Shown: positions 24,246 through 33,029, counted from the first letter of the stretch. The stretch is DNA of 42,416 nt from Halobacteriales archaeon QS_6_71_20 (GCA_003020945.1 PXRU01000018.1:1-42416), one strand, 5' to 3'. Notes: generated from the sequence alone by a model not told the origin. Program-made: numbers and translations.

Positions 24246-25619
24246 ATGAGTGACCCGGCAGAGGACGTAGTCGAGCTCCTCGTCACCGTCCACCGCTACA
24301 ACGAGGACCGCGACCTCGACGCCGACGACCTGCCGCCGCGGTACCGTCGCGTCTTCTGGACGGAGTCGTCCGGGGACGGGGCGGAGCCGGGCGGCGTGGA
24401 GCGGCCGCTCCACGTGACCGAATCGACCGCCAAGACCGCCACGGGGGTCGAGCGCCCCTGGGAGGCGATCTCGGACCTGCTGTTCACCGAGCGCAAGGAG
24501 TTCTCCGGCGAGGTGTCGCTGTCCCAGTCCGGGATGGGCGTCGAGTGGCTGCTCGACCGCGTCGACGACGACGACCTCCTGAGCAACCCCGTGCTCGCGG
24601 CGATCGCCGAGGACCCGGCGGTCGATCACGACGCCGAGTTCGCCGTCTCCCACGCGGAGGCGCGCGACGAGAACCGCCCCGTCCGCGCCGACCGCGTCTG
24701 GATCGACGCGCTGCTGGGGGAGTACTTCGACGAGGAGGAGGACGCCGAGATGCTCGATCTCGTCACGGTGAAAGCGCCCGAGGAGATCGAGATGACGCTG
24801 CAGGACCTGGTGTTGACGACCGACCAGGAGGGGGAGATCCGCAAGCTGATGAAGGCGATCGAGCACCGCGAGTACCTCGCCAACATCGGCCTGCGCGAGA
24901 TCGGCAAGCTGCTGTTCGTCGGCCCGCCGGGGACGGGGAAGACGACCGCCGCCCGCGCGCTGGCGCACGAACTGGGCCTCCCGTTCGTGGAGGTGAAGCT
25001 GTCGATGGTGACGAGCCAGTACCTCGGCGAGACCGCCAAGAACGTCGAGAAGACGTTCGAGGTGGCCAAGCGACTCGCGCCGTGTATCCTCTTCATCGAC
25101 GAGTTCGACTCCGTCGCCAAGACCCGCAAGTCCGACGAGCACGCCGCCCTCAAGCGCGCGGTCAACACCCTGCTCAAGAGCATCGACGAGGTGTCGCTCG
25201 TGCGCGACGAGGTGCTGCTCATCTCGGCGACGAACCACCCCGACCAGCTCGACGCCGCCGCCTGGCGCCGCTTCGACGAGATCGTCAACTTCCCGAAGCC
25301 GGACCACCAGATGCGCTCGGACATCCTCCGGGTGATCACCAGGCAGATGGAGATCGCGAAGTTCGACCCCGACGAGGTCGCCGACCGCACGGAGGGGCTC
25401 ACCGGGAGCGACCTCCGGCTCGTCCTCCGGGAGGCCGTGCTGGAGGCGCTCACCGACGAGCGCATGGAGATCACCCAGGCGGACATCATGGACGCCGTGC
25501 AGGACTTCGAGGAGCGCGACAACCTCAAGAACATGGACATGATCGACGGCGAGGGCGCGGAGGTCGTCGGCGACGGCGGCGCCGGGCACGACCACTCGGG
25601 GCACGACCACGACCACTGA
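24246..25619 (+). CDS. AAA+ family ATPase with His-rich C-terminus
   Basis: The 457-residue protein has a poorly conserved N-terminal half (to about residue 190) that may form a substrate or partner domain. A single classical AAA module follows: Walker A GPPGTGKT at 226-233, pore-loop region around SQYLGETAKN, Walker B ILFIDEFD at 281-288, sensor 1 ISATNHPDQLD, and the arginine-finger segment AAWRRFDEIV. The last residues (GHDHSGHDHDH) are a His/Asp-rich string that could bind divalent metal. The module is closest to the proteasome-activating/VAT-like classical clade, but it is not PAN because the OB domain and HbYX end are absent. ATG 24246 (MSDPAEDVVELLVTVHRYNE) follows the putative promoter near 24220. 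Role unknown, probably protein remodelling. Confidence 0.88.
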   Translation: MSDPAEDVVELLVTVHRYNEDRDLDADDLPPRYRRVFWTESSGDGAEPGGVERPLHVTESTAKTATGVERPWEAISDLLFTERKEFSGEVSLSQSGMGVEWLLDRVDDDDLLSNPVLAAIAEDPAVDHDAEFAVSHAEARDENRPVRADRVWIDALLGEYFDEEEDAEMLDLVTVKAPEEIEMTLQDLVLTTDQEGEIRKLMKAIEHREYLANIGLREIGKLLFVGPPGTGKTTAARALAHELGLPFVEVKLSMVTSQYLGETAKNVEKTFEVAKRLAPCILFIDEFDSVAKTRKSDEHAALKRAVNTLLKSIDEVSLVRDEVLLISATNHPDQLDAAAWRRFDEIVNFPKPDHQMRSDILRVITRQMEIAKFDPDEVADRTEGLTGSDLRLVLREAVLEALTDERMEITQADIMDAVQDFEERDNLKNMDMIDGEGAEVVGDGGAGHDHSGHDHDH

Positions 25620-25692
25620 GGTCGGTCGTCCCGCGGTCCGATCCCCCTCGACCGCGCACCGCTCGCGGGTCGCCGACGCTCCCCGCTCGCAT

Positions 25693-25717
25693 CGAGGCCT
25701 CACTTCGTTCGGCCTCG
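25693..25717. other. Hairpin with GAGGCC arms
   Basis: CGAGGCC and GGCCTCG flank an 11-base loop containing CACTTCGTT, in the gap between the AAA+ gene and the MBL hydrolase gene. A related but imperfect copy (GAGCCTCACTTCCCTCGGCC) is at 30167-30186 after the ABC permease gene. Both lie shortly after a plus-strand stop codon, so a terminator or REP-like role is possible. Confidence 0.55.
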
Positions 25718-25759
25718 CACCCGACACCGCTTAGTCTCCCCTTCCCCACCTTCCGGTAG

Positions 25760-26584
25760 ATGCGCGTCACCCTCCTGGGCACGGGCGACACCACCGGAAC
25801 CCCCACCGTCGGCTGCGACTGCGACACCTGCGAGGAGGCCCGCGAGCGGGGGGTCGAGCGCTCCCGCTTCTCCGTCCACGTCGAGAACGAGCGCACCGGC
25901 GAGTCGCTGCTGATCGACGCCTCGCCGGACTTCCGTCGGCAGTTCCTCGACCACGACGTGGCGCTTCCCGACGCGGTCGTGATCAGCCACATCCACTTCG
26001 ACCACCTCGACGGCCTGGGCAACGCCTACCGCCTGTTCGAGGACCTCCCGGTGTACGCCGCGAGCGAGGTCGACCCCGTCACCGGGGAGTCGGTCGCCGA
26101 CACCGTCGGCTCGAAGTACGACTACCTCGACCGTGTGACCGTCGCGGGGGTGGCGCCGTTCGACCCGGTCCGGACCTGCGGGCTGGACGTGACGCTCGTC
26201 CCCGTCGACCACCCGCCGCTGGCCTGCTACGGGCTCGCGGTCGAGGACCCCGAGACGGGCGCGAAGCTGTCGCTGTCCGGCGACACGAGCTACGACGTGC
26301 CCGCCGACTCCCGGCGGGCGCTCGCCGACCCGGACCTGCTGCTGGCCGACGGCATCGTCCCGGCGGCGTTCTGCGAGTACCACCCGATGGGCGGGAAACA
26401 CGAGGGATCCGAGGGCGTCCCCCGGACGTTCGGCACGAAACACATGACCCGCGAGGGGGCGCTCGCGCTCGCCGACGACCTCGACGCCGCGCGGACGCGA
26501 CTCGTCCACGTCGCCCACTACTACCCGTCCGAGGCGGCGTTCGCCGAGCCGCTGGCGATTGACGGCGAGACGTACGATCTGTAG
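25760..26584 (+). CDS. PhnP-like metallo-beta-lactamase fold hydrolase
   Basis: The 274-residue protein has a structural zinc loop CDCDTC (C19, C21, C24) near the N-terminus, as in PhnP, and the MBL metal motif HIHFDH (H77, H79, D81, H82). Further ligands are H in VPVDHPPLACYG, D in SGDTSYD and H near the end in LVHVAHYYPS. PhnP hydrolyses cyclic ribose phosphates in phosphonate breakdown; other members are lipoate or RNA-related hydrolases, so the substrate is open. No phosphonate genes are nearby. ATG 25760 starts directly at MRVTLLGTGDTTGTPTVGC. The length is normal for the family. Confidence 0.9.
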   Translation: MRVTLLGTGDTTGTPTVGCDCDTCEEARERGVERSRFSVHVENERTGESLLIDASPDFRRQFLDHDVALPDAVVISHIHFDHLDGLGNAYRLFEDLPVYAASEVDPVTGESVADTVGSKYDYLDRVTVAGVAPFDPVRTCGLDVTLVPVDHPPLACYGLAVEDPETGAKLSLSGDTSYDVPADSRRALADPDLLLADGIVPAAFCEYHPMGGKHEGSEGVPRTFGTKHMTREGALALADDLDAARTRLVHVAHYYPSEAAFAEPLAIDGETYDL

Positions 26585-26688
26585 TCGGGACCCCGAGTCG
26601 GAGACAGCGGCGTCGGGGGACGCGGGCCGCTCGGGCGTCGCTGCGCCCGGCGAAGGTATTTGCGCCTCCAATCCGTACACGCGTCAAC

Positions 26689-28287
26689 TTGCACACCCGT
26701 TCGACCGCGGCCGCGCTCGTCGTCGCCGTCCTCCTCGCCAGTTCCGTACTCGCCCCGTTCGTCGGCGTCGCCGCCGCGGTGCCGGACGCCCGGGTCGCCG
26801 TGACCGACGTGGCCGTCACGCCCGCGACCCCGACCGCCGGCGCGCCCGTCACCGTCGAGGCGACCGTCAGCCTCTCGGGCGGCAGCGCCTCCGCGGCCGA
26901 CGTCGACCGCGTCGCCGTCGTCGACGCGGACGGCACGGTGCTGGGCGAGGCGACCGGGCTCGGCTCGCTGTCGCCCGGCGAGACGCTCGCCGTCCCGGTG
27001 ACGCTGTCGGTCGACGACCCCGGCGAGCACGACCTGACGGTCGTCGCCGAGGTGTCGGACGACGACGGCGAGACGGCGACCGCCCGCCGCCCCCTCTCGC
27101 TGGTCGTCGAGCGGGGCGCGCCGCTGGTCGAGTTCGACGCGCCCGACGCCGTCGCCGGCGCGGACTCCGGCGTCGCGGTGACGCTGTCGAACCCGACGAC
27201 GGCCGCCCTCCGCGACCTCACCGTCACCCTCGTCGCCCCGGACGACGGCGAGCGCGTCCGCCGCAGCGTGGCGACGCTGGCGGCCGGCGCGAGCCAGCAG
27301 CTCAACCTCTCCGCGCGGCCCGAGGCGGCCGGTGAGCGGTCGTTCCGGCTGCGCGTCGACTACACGACGGCCGCGGGGACGCGCGCCGCCGTGACCCGCG
27401 AGCGGACCGTCGACGTGGCGCCGCTGTCGGCCGACGTGGGCGTGCGCGTCACCCGCACGGGCGCCGACGGCGGGGCCGCCGGCGACGCCGCTGGCGGCGG
27501 ACTGGCGGGGATCATCGGCGGCGGCGGCGGCAACGCGCTCCAGCCGTCCGGCGACGGGAACGACGGGGAGAACGCCGACGGCTCCCGGGTCGACGTGACG
27601 GTGACGAACTTCGGCAACGCCGCCGTCGAGCGGGTGGTGCTCGTCCCGCGGGACGCCGACGGCACCGTCGTCGACGCGGTCGGCCGGGTCGCCGTCACCG
27701 AGGCGCTCGCGCCCGGCGAGTCCGCCACCGTCGCGGTCGACCTCTCGGGCGTCGAGACCGCGGGCGAACTCGACTTCGTCGCCGAGTATGGCCTCGCGGG
27801 CGAGCGCCGCGAGGCCGCCGCCGGCTACGAGTTCCGCCCGGAGCGCGGCGCCGTCGAGCTCACCGGGCTGAACGTCAGCGTCGACGACGACGGCCGGCTC
27901 GCGATCGAGGGCAACCTCGGCAACGTCGGCGACGGCGAGGCGACCGGCGTCGTCGTCGGCGTCGCCGAGGGGGAGTTCGCCCGGCCCGCCTACCCCCAGC
28001 GAACCTACTTCGTCGGCACCGTCGGCGCCAGCGAGTTCGCTCCCTTCGACGTGACCGGCCGAGTCGACGCCGCGAACGCCTCGACCGTGCCCGTCGCGGT
28101 GTCGTACACGACCGGCGGCGACCGCGTGACCGAAGTGGTCGAGGTGCCGCTGCCCGCCGACGACGGCGCCGGCGAGGGCCGCCCGGTCGGCGCCCTCGGG
28201 GGGATCGGCGCGGTCGGCGGGCTGCTGCTCGCGATCGGACTCGCCGTCCCCGCCGCGATCGGAGTGCTCGCCCGCAGATACCGATGA
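26689..28287 (+). CDS. Exported CARDB-type surface protein with C-terminal membrane anchor
   Basis: The only start that keeps the signal peptide is TTG 26689: the next residues (TAAALVVAVLLASSVLAPFV) form a hydrophobic leader ending in GVAAAVPDAR. The 530-residue chain has several Ig-like/CARDB beta domains (motifs such as VTVEATVSLSGG, VAVTLSNPTTAALRDLTVTL, DVTVTNFGNAAVERVVLV), with a Gly/Asn-rich linker around residues 265-295 and a C-terminal membrane helix (VGGLLLAIGLAVPAAIGVLA) plus basic tail. The stop overlaps the ATPase start (ATGA). By analogy with MacA-MacB systems it may be the extracellular partner of the ABC transporter encoded next. TTG as start is the weak point. Confidence 0.8.
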   Translation: MHTRSTAAALVVAVLLASSVLAPFVGVAAAVPDARVAVTDVAVTPATPTAGAPVTVEATVSLSGGSASAADVDRVAVVDADGTVLGEATGLGSLSPGETLAVPVTLSVDDPGEHDLTVVAEVSDDDGETATARRPLSLVVERGAPLVEFDAPDAVAGADSGVAVTLSNPTTAALRDLTVTLVAPDDGERVRRSVATLAAGASQQLNLSARPEAAGERSFRLRVDYTTAAGTRAAVTRERTVDVAPLSADVGVRVTRTGADGGAAGDAAGGGLAGIIGGGGGNALQPSGDGNDGENADGSRVDVTVTNFGNAAVERVVLVPRDADGTVVDAVGRVAVTEALAPGESATVAVDLSGVETAGELDFVAEYGLAGERREAAAGYEFRPERGAVELTGLNVSVDDDGRLAIEGNLGNVGDGEATGVVVGVAEGEFARPAYPQRTYFVGTVGASEFAPFDVTGRVDAANASTVPVAVSYTTGGDRVTEVVEVPLPADDGAGEGRPVGALGGIGAVGGLLLAIGLAVPAAIGVLARRYR

Positions 28288-28961
28288 CCGGGGACCCGCT
28301 CGCGGACGCGGTCGACGGGGCCGACCCGACCGTCTACGAGTCGGGCGGCGGCGCCGTCACCGCGCTCGCGGACGTGGAGTTCGCGGTCGAGCGCGGGGAG
28401 GTCGTCGCCGTCGTCGGCCCGTCCGGCTCCGGCAAGTCGACGATGCTCAACCTGCTGGGCCTGCTCGACGACCCCACGGAGGGCCGGGTCGAGCTTCACG
28501 GCTCGCCGGTCGCCGGGCGCTCGGCGCGCGAGCGCACCGACGTGCGCCGGGAGACGATCGGCTTCGTCTTCCAGGACTTCCATCTCATCCCCACGCTGTC
28601 GGCCGTCGAGAACGTCCGCCTCCCGACGGCGTTCCGCCCGGTCGACCGCACGGACCGTGCGGTCGACCTGCTCGAACGGGTCGGACTCGGCGACCGCCTC
28701 GACCACACCCCCGACGAGCTGTCGGGCGGGCAGAAGCAGCGCGTCGCCATCGCGCGGTCGCTGATCAACGAGCCCGACGTGCTGCTGGCGGACGAGCCGA
28801 CGGGCAACCTCGACCGCGACACCGGCGTCGCCGTGCTGGAGGAGGTCCGCGACATCGCCGCCGGCGGCGTCGGCGTCGTCGCCGTCACCCACGACGACCT
28901 CGTCCGGGAGTACGCCGACCGCACGGTCGAACTCGTCGACGGGGTGCTCGACGATGCGTGA
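28284..28961 (+). CDS. ABC transporter ATP-binding protein (MacB/LolD type)
   Basis: This 225-residue ATPase has Walker A GPSGSGKS at 45-52, Q-loop Q97 (FVFQDFHLIPTLSAVENV), signature LSGGQKQR at 146-153, Walker B VLLADEPTGNLD at 166-177 and the switch His H203 (VTHDD). The FQ-F-HLIP segment and LLADEPTGNLD string are typical of LolD/MacB-class transporters that work with FtsX-like permeases, often moving lipoproteins, peptides or antimicrobials. The ATG overlaps the preceding gene by four bases and its own stop overlaps the permease start by eight, so the three genes form one operon. Confidence 0.95.
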   Translation: MTGDPLADAVDGADPTVYESGGGAVTALADVEFAVERGEVVAVVGPSGSGKSTMLNLLGLLDDPTEGRVELHGSPVAGRSARERTDVRRETIGFVFQDFHLIPTLSAVENVRLPTAFRPVDRTDRAVDLLERVGLGDRLDHTPDELSGGQKQRVAIARSLINEPDVLLADEPTGNLDRDTGVAVLEEVRDIAAGGVGVVAVTHDDLVREYADRTVELVDGVLDDA

Positions 28962-30114
28962 CCGGCTCGCCCGCGTCGGCGCGCGGCTGGGACGGCGCTT
29001 CCCGGCTGCGTCGCTTGCGGCGCGCAACCTCTCCCGGCAGCGGCTCCGGGCGGGGCTTGCGGCGCTGGGGATCGTCATCGGCGTGTTCGCGGTCGTCTCG
29101 CTGGGGATGCTCGGCACGGCACTGCAGACGGCCGCGACCGACGAGCTCGGCGGTCTCGGGAACCAGGTGATCGTCAGCCCGGCCGCCGAGACCGACGCGG
29201 AGACGCTGAACGGCCGCGACCTCCGCGCGGTCGAGCGCGCCGCCGCCGGGCGGGGGACGGTGGTCCCGCTGAAGTCCGCGGGGGCGACCGCCAGCGCCGG
29301 CGACGGGCAGACCGTCGCGCAGGTGTACGGGACGACGAACCCGCGGGCGCTGTTCGGCGACGCGCCGGGCGTCCCCGACTACCACCGCCAGGGGGCGATC
29401 GTCGGCGCGGACGTCGCCGGCGCGCTCGACCTCCGGGTCGGCTCCACCGTCACCGTCGAGTCGAACGACTACCGCGTCGTCGCGGTGCTGCCCGAGCAGT
29501 CGAGCATCTCGCCGCTGCGGGCGGACTCGGCGGTCGTGCTCCCGCCCGGGGAGTTCGCCGCGAGCGGCTACTCGCAGGTGGTCGTGCAGGCGGACTCCGG
29601 CGGCGACGCCGACGCCGTCGCGAGCGAGGTGCGCGACCGTCTGAACGCCCGCGAGCGCCGGGTGTCGGTGTTCTCGCTGACGAGCGTGCTCGACCGGATC
29701 TCGGAGTTCTTCGCGCTGCTCAACGGCTTCCTGCTTGCCGTCGCGGGCGTGTCGCTGGTCGTCGCGGGCGTCTCCATCTTCAACGTGATGTTGATGACCG
29801 TCTCCGAGCGCCGCGGGGAGATCGGCGTGCTCCGGGCGGTCGGGATCCACCGCGACCAGGTGCTCCGGACGCTGCTGGTGGAGGCGACGCTGCTCGGCGT
29901 CGTCGGCGGCGCGCTCGGCGCCGTGCTCGGCGCCGTCGCCGTCGTGGCCGTCGCGCTCAACACGGACCTGCCGCTCGCGGCGGTGCTGGTGCCGACGAAC
30001 GCGCTGGTCGCCCTGGGGTCGTTCGCGTTCGGCGTGACCGTCGCGCTGGTGGGCGGCCTCTACCCGGCGTACCGCGCGGCGTGGGAGCCGCCAGTCGAGT
30101 CGCTCCGGGGGTAG
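28954..30114 (+). CDS. ABC transporter permease (MacB/FtsX type)
   Basis: The 386-residue permease has the MacB plan: an N-terminal membrane helix (about residues 31-55, LAALGIVIGVFAVVSLGML), a large extracellular domain (to about residue 255) with beta segments such as QTVAQVYGTTNPRALFGDAP, and three C-terminal helices (LLNGFLLAVAGVSLVVAGVS, LLVEATLLGVVGGALGAVLG, LVALGSFAFGVTVALVGGLY). The ERRGEIGVLRAVGIHRDQV segment between helices 2 and 3 is the cytoplasmic coupling helix of the family. It works with the overlapping ATPase gene upstream. The substrate is unknown; the linked CARDB protein suggests surface-located cargo or partner. Confidence 0.93.
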   Translation: MRDRLARVGARLGRRFPAASLAARNLSRQRLRAGLAALGIVIGVFAVVSLGMLGTALQTAATDELGGLGNQVIVSPAAETDAETLNGRDLRAVERAAAGRGTVVPLKSAGATASAGDGQTVAQVYGTTNPRALFGDAPGVPDYHRQGAIVGADVAGALDLRVGSTVTVESNDYRVVAVLPEQSSISPLRADSAVVLPPGEFAASGYSQVVVQADSGGDADAVASEVRDRLNARERRVSVFSLTSVLDRISEFFALLNGFLLAVAGVSLVVAGVSIFNVMLMTVSERRGEIGVLRAVGIHRDQVLRTLLVEATLLGVVGGALGAVLGAVAVVAVALNTDLPLAAVLVPTNALVALGSFAFGVTVALVGGLYPAYRAAWEPPVESLRG

Positions 30115-30238
30115 CCGGGGCCGGCGGGCGCCCCTCGCTCGCGGCTCGCTCCACTCGCCGCTCACGGAGCCTCACTTCCCTCGGCCTCTCCGCCGACGGA
30201 CCCGAAAACACTTGCGGGCGTGTTCGCTGCCACCGTAC

Positions 30239-30388
30239 ATGTCGAACGACTGGTCCCGACGCCGGACGCTCGCGGCCGCCGGCGCCGCGCTGTTCGCCGG
30301 CTGTAGCGGCGCCTCCCCCTCGACCGACACCTCCGCCGACGCGACCGGCTCCCCCCGACGGACGCTCCCGCGAGCGACCCCGAGGTGA
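30239..30388 (+). other. Detached Tat lipoprotein leader of the PQQ dehydrogenase
   Basis: ATG 30239 opens a frame with twin arginines (SRRRTLAAAGAALFAGC), an Ala-rich h-region and a lipobox LFAGC, followed by a Ser/Thr/Asp linker. At C6 (30351-30356) the frame goes wrong: it reads on to a TGA at 30386, whereas the frame one base away enters the dehydrogenase domain. A seventh C would give ADATGSPPTDAPASDPEVTV and join the two parts. The leader is therefore read as the true N-terminus of the next feature, separated from it by a missing base. Confidence 0.7.
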
Positions 30389-31530
30389 CCGTGCTCGTCG
30401 AGAACCTCGAGGTGCCGTGGGACGTCTCCGTCGCGGGCAACGGCGACCTGTTCGTCACCGAGCGGGTCGGCCGCGTCAGCCGGTTCTCGGACGGCGACCG
30501 CGACACGGTGTTCGCGCCCGCCGACGCGATCGACGCCGGGTCGGTCGACAGCGAGCCCCAGGAGATGCAGTGGTGGGTCGACGGCGGCGAGGGGGGCACC
30601 CTCGGCGTCGCGGCCCACCCCGACTACCCCGACGTGTCGGTGCTGTACGTCTACTATACCGCGACCGTCGACGACGGGGAGCGGGTGAACCGCGTCTCGC
30701 GGTTCGACCTCTCGGCGGACGATCCCGCCGCCACCGAGCGGGTCGTGGTCGAGGACATGCCCGCGAACAGCTACCACAACGGCGGCCGGCTCGCGTTCGG
30801 CCCGCGCGGGTATCTGTGGGTGACGACCGGCGACGCCGGCGAGGACGCGCTCTCGGCCGACCCCGGCGCGCTCCCGGGGTCGGTGCTGCGCGTCACCGCG
30901 AACGGCGAGCCGGCTCCCGACAACCCCGCGGTCGAGGGGGGTGATCCCCGCGTCTATTCGTACGGCCACCGCAACCCGCAGGGGCTCGTCTGGCTCCCCG
31001 ACGGCACGCCGGTCGTCAACGAACACGGCCCCTCCGGCCGCGACGAGGTGAACCGCCTCGTCCCGGGCGGGAACTACGGCTGGCCGGACGTACGCACGGC
31101 CGAGGAGTACGGGGCGCTGGCGGAGGACAGCGACGTGCGCCGGCCGCTCGTCAACACCGGCGGCGGGACGACGTGGGCGCCGACGGGGTCGCTGTTCTAC
31201 ACCGGCGACGCGATGCCGTCGTGGTCGAACCGGATGGTGATCGGCGGGCTGCGGAGCCAGCAGCTGATCGTCGTGACGCTGTCGCCGCCGGAGGCCGACC
31301 GCCCGCCGCTGGGCGAGGACGGCCGCCGCTTCGACGCCGACTGGCTCGACGACGGCTACACCGCCACCGCCCACCCAATGTTGACCGACGAACTCGGCCG
31401 GGTCCGCCACGTCGAGCAGGGCGTCGACGGCGAGCTGTACGCGATCACCTCGAACCGGGACGGGCGCTCCTCCGAGGCGTTCCCGAAGGAGAACCACGAC
31501 GTGCTCGTCCGGCTCGACCCGGGCGAATGA
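30385..31530 (+). CDS. PQQ-dependent sugar dehydrogenase-like protein, frameshifted at N-terminus
   Basis: From GTG 30385 the 381-residue part encodes a six-bladed beta-propeller of the soluble aldose sugar dehydrogenase (YliI) family: VENLEVPWDVSVAGNGDLFV, GTLGVAAHPDYPDVSVLYVY, NSYHNGGRLAFGPRGYLWVT, YGHRNPQGLVWLPDGTP, EHGPSGRDEVNRLVPGGNYG and APTGSLFYTGDAMPSW. These contain the conserved His, Arg, Asn and Asp positions around the PQQ and sugar site. The family oxidises aldoses outside the cytoplasm with PQQ. As written the domain lacks a signal; a Tat lipoprotein leader lies just upstream in another frame. If the missing base is real, the enzyme would be made without export or not at all. 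The stop overlaps the next start (ATGA). Confidence 0.85.
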   Translation: MTVLVENLEVPWDVSVAGNGDLFVTERVGRVSRFSDGDRDTVFAPADAIDAGSVDSEPQEMQWWVDGGEGGTLGVAAHPDYPDVSVLYVYYTATVDDGERVNRVSRFDLSADDPAATERVVVEDMPANSYHNGGRLAFGPRGYLWVTTGDAGEDALSADPGALPGSVLRVTANGEPAPDNPAVEGGDPRVYSYGHRNPQGLVWLPDGTPVVNEHGPSGRDEVNRLVPGGNYGWPDVRTAEEYGALAEDSDVRRPLVNTGGGTTWAPTGSLFYTGDAMPSWSNRMVIGGLRSQQLIVVTLSPPEADRPPLGEDGRRFDADWLDDGYTATAHPMLTDELGRVRHVEQGVDGELYAITSNRDGRSSEAFPKENHDVLVRLDPGE

Positions 31531-33029
31531 GCCGCCGCGGCTCCCGGCCCTCGGAGTCGCGCCCGGCGTCGCCGGGGCGGACGGCCCTCCTCGCGGTCGT
31601 CGCGGCCGGGCTGCTCGTGGTCGCCGGCGTCGCCCCCGCGGTCGCGTCGACGACCGACGGCGCAGCTGCGGTCGACGGTCCGAAGTCGGCCGCCTCGGCG
31701 GCTCAGTCGGGCGGGCCCAACCCCTGCGTCGGCACGGTCGCGGCGGATCGCCGGCCGGACGCGACGACGCTCGTCACGATCCAGGGCGCACGCGCCGGCG
31801 AGAAGACGGCCTCGCTCATGCTCGGCGTCGCGCCGAACGGCTCGGTCAACGGCGTCCACAACGACAGCGCCGCGGGCCGGTGGTGGCAGTACGACGTGGA
31901 CCCGCTTCCGAACGGCGACCTGCTCGTGGCGACGACCGAGCCCGGCATCTCGGTGACCGAGCGCGTCGACCCCGCGACGGGCGAGCACGTCGCGGTCACC
32001 CGCCTGGAGACCGTCGAGGACGCACACGATGTCGACGCCCTCGGCGACGGCGAGTACGTCACCGTCGACAAGGGCGACGGGCGCAACCGCGTGGTGGTCG
32101 TCGACGAATCCGGCGAGGTCGTCTGGGAGTGGCGCTTCGACGAGCACACAGACCGCTTCCCGCGCGACGGCGGCGGCCCCTACGGCGAGGACTGGACCCA
32201 CGTGAACGACGTGGACCCGATCGGGAACGGAACGTTCCTGGTGTCGGTGCGGAACTTCGACCGGGTGATCGCCGTCGACCGCGAGACAAAGGTGGTCGAG
32301 TGGACGCTCGGCGCCGACGACGCCCATGGAGTCCTGAACGAGCAGCACAACCCCGACTTCATCGCGGGCGAGAACGGCACGCCCACGGTGCTTGTCGCCG
32401 ACTCCGAGAACGACCGCGTCGTCGAGTACGCCCGCACCGACGACGGCGAGTGGGAGCGCACGTGGTCGCTCTCGGGCGGCGGCCTCGACGAGCCGCGCGA
32501 CGCCGACCGCCTCCCGAACGGCAACACGCTCGTTACCGACCGTCGCGGCCACCGCGTGCTGGAGGTCACTCCGCGCGGGGAGGTCGTCTGGGAGTTCTAC
32601 ACGCCCTGGCAGCCGTACGACGCCGAGCGCGTCGGCGTCGCCCCCGGCTCCGACGGGCCGACGATGCGGCAGGTCCGCGCCGAGGGCGTCCACGAGCCGA
32701 CGGGCGGCGCCGGCTTCGGGACCGAGCGCATCGAGGCGTGTTACGACTACCTGACGGGCGTCGAGCGCGGCCGGCTCGTCCCCGACGGCGAGCTGTGGGG
32801 GACCGATGCCGGCGCGAACGGCTCCGCGACGACGGCGACCGACGGGAGCCCCGGCGACGCGGGGGACGACGGGACCGCCCCCGGCCCCGGCGACGGCGGA
32901 ACGCCCGAGTGGACGACGGTTCCCGACGACTCCGTCGTGAACACCCCGGGCTTCGGCCCGCCGGCGGCGCTGTCGGCGCTGGCCCTGCTCGCGCTCGGGA
33001 CCGCGCTGGCGACGCGGCGGCGCGGGTGA
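31527..33029 (+). CDS. Arylsulfotransferase-like (ASST) surface protein with PGF-CTERM anchor
   Basis: ATG 31527 overlaps the preceding stop by four bases. Residues about 18-46 form a signal peptide (TALLAVVAAGLLVVAGVAPA). The middle is a beta-propeller with repeated motifs, including WQYDVDPLPNGDLLVATTEP, DWTHVNDVDPIGNGTFLVSV, VLVADSENDRVVEYAR and RDADRLPNGNTLVTDRRGHR, which fit the arylsulfotransferase/ASST family. ASST moves sulfate from a phenolic ester to another phenol; activity here is inferred and the active-site His (HNDS or EQHNPDF region) was not assigned. The C-terminus is a Thr/Gly/Asp-rich linker, then TPGFGPPAAL, a membrane helix and RRRG, a textbook PGF-CTERM sorting signal for archaeosortase A. 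Confidence 0.85.
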   Translation: MSRRGSRPSESRPASPGRTALLAVVAAGLLVVAGVAPAVASTTDGAAAVDGPKSAASAAQSGGPNPCVGTVAADRRPDATTLVTIQGARAGEKTASLMLGVAPNGSVNGVHNDSAAGRWWQYDVDPLPNGDLLVATTEPGISVTERVDPATGEHVAVTRLETVEDAHDVDALGDGEYVTVDKGDGRNRVVVVDESGEVVWEWRFDEHTDRFPRDGGGPYGEDWTHVNDVDPIGNGTFLVSVRNFDRVIAVDRETKVVEWTLGADDAHGVLNEQHNPDFIAGENGTPTVLVADSENDRVVEYARTDDGEWERTWSLSGGGLDEPRDADRLPNGNTLVTDRRGHRVLEVTPRGEVVWEFYTPWQPYDAERVGVAPGSDGPTMRQVRAEGVHEPTGGAGFGTERIEACYDYLTGVERGRLVPDGELWGTDAGANGSATTATDGSPGDAGDDGTAPGPGDGGTPEWTTVPDDSVVNTPGFGPPAALSALALLALGTALATRRRG

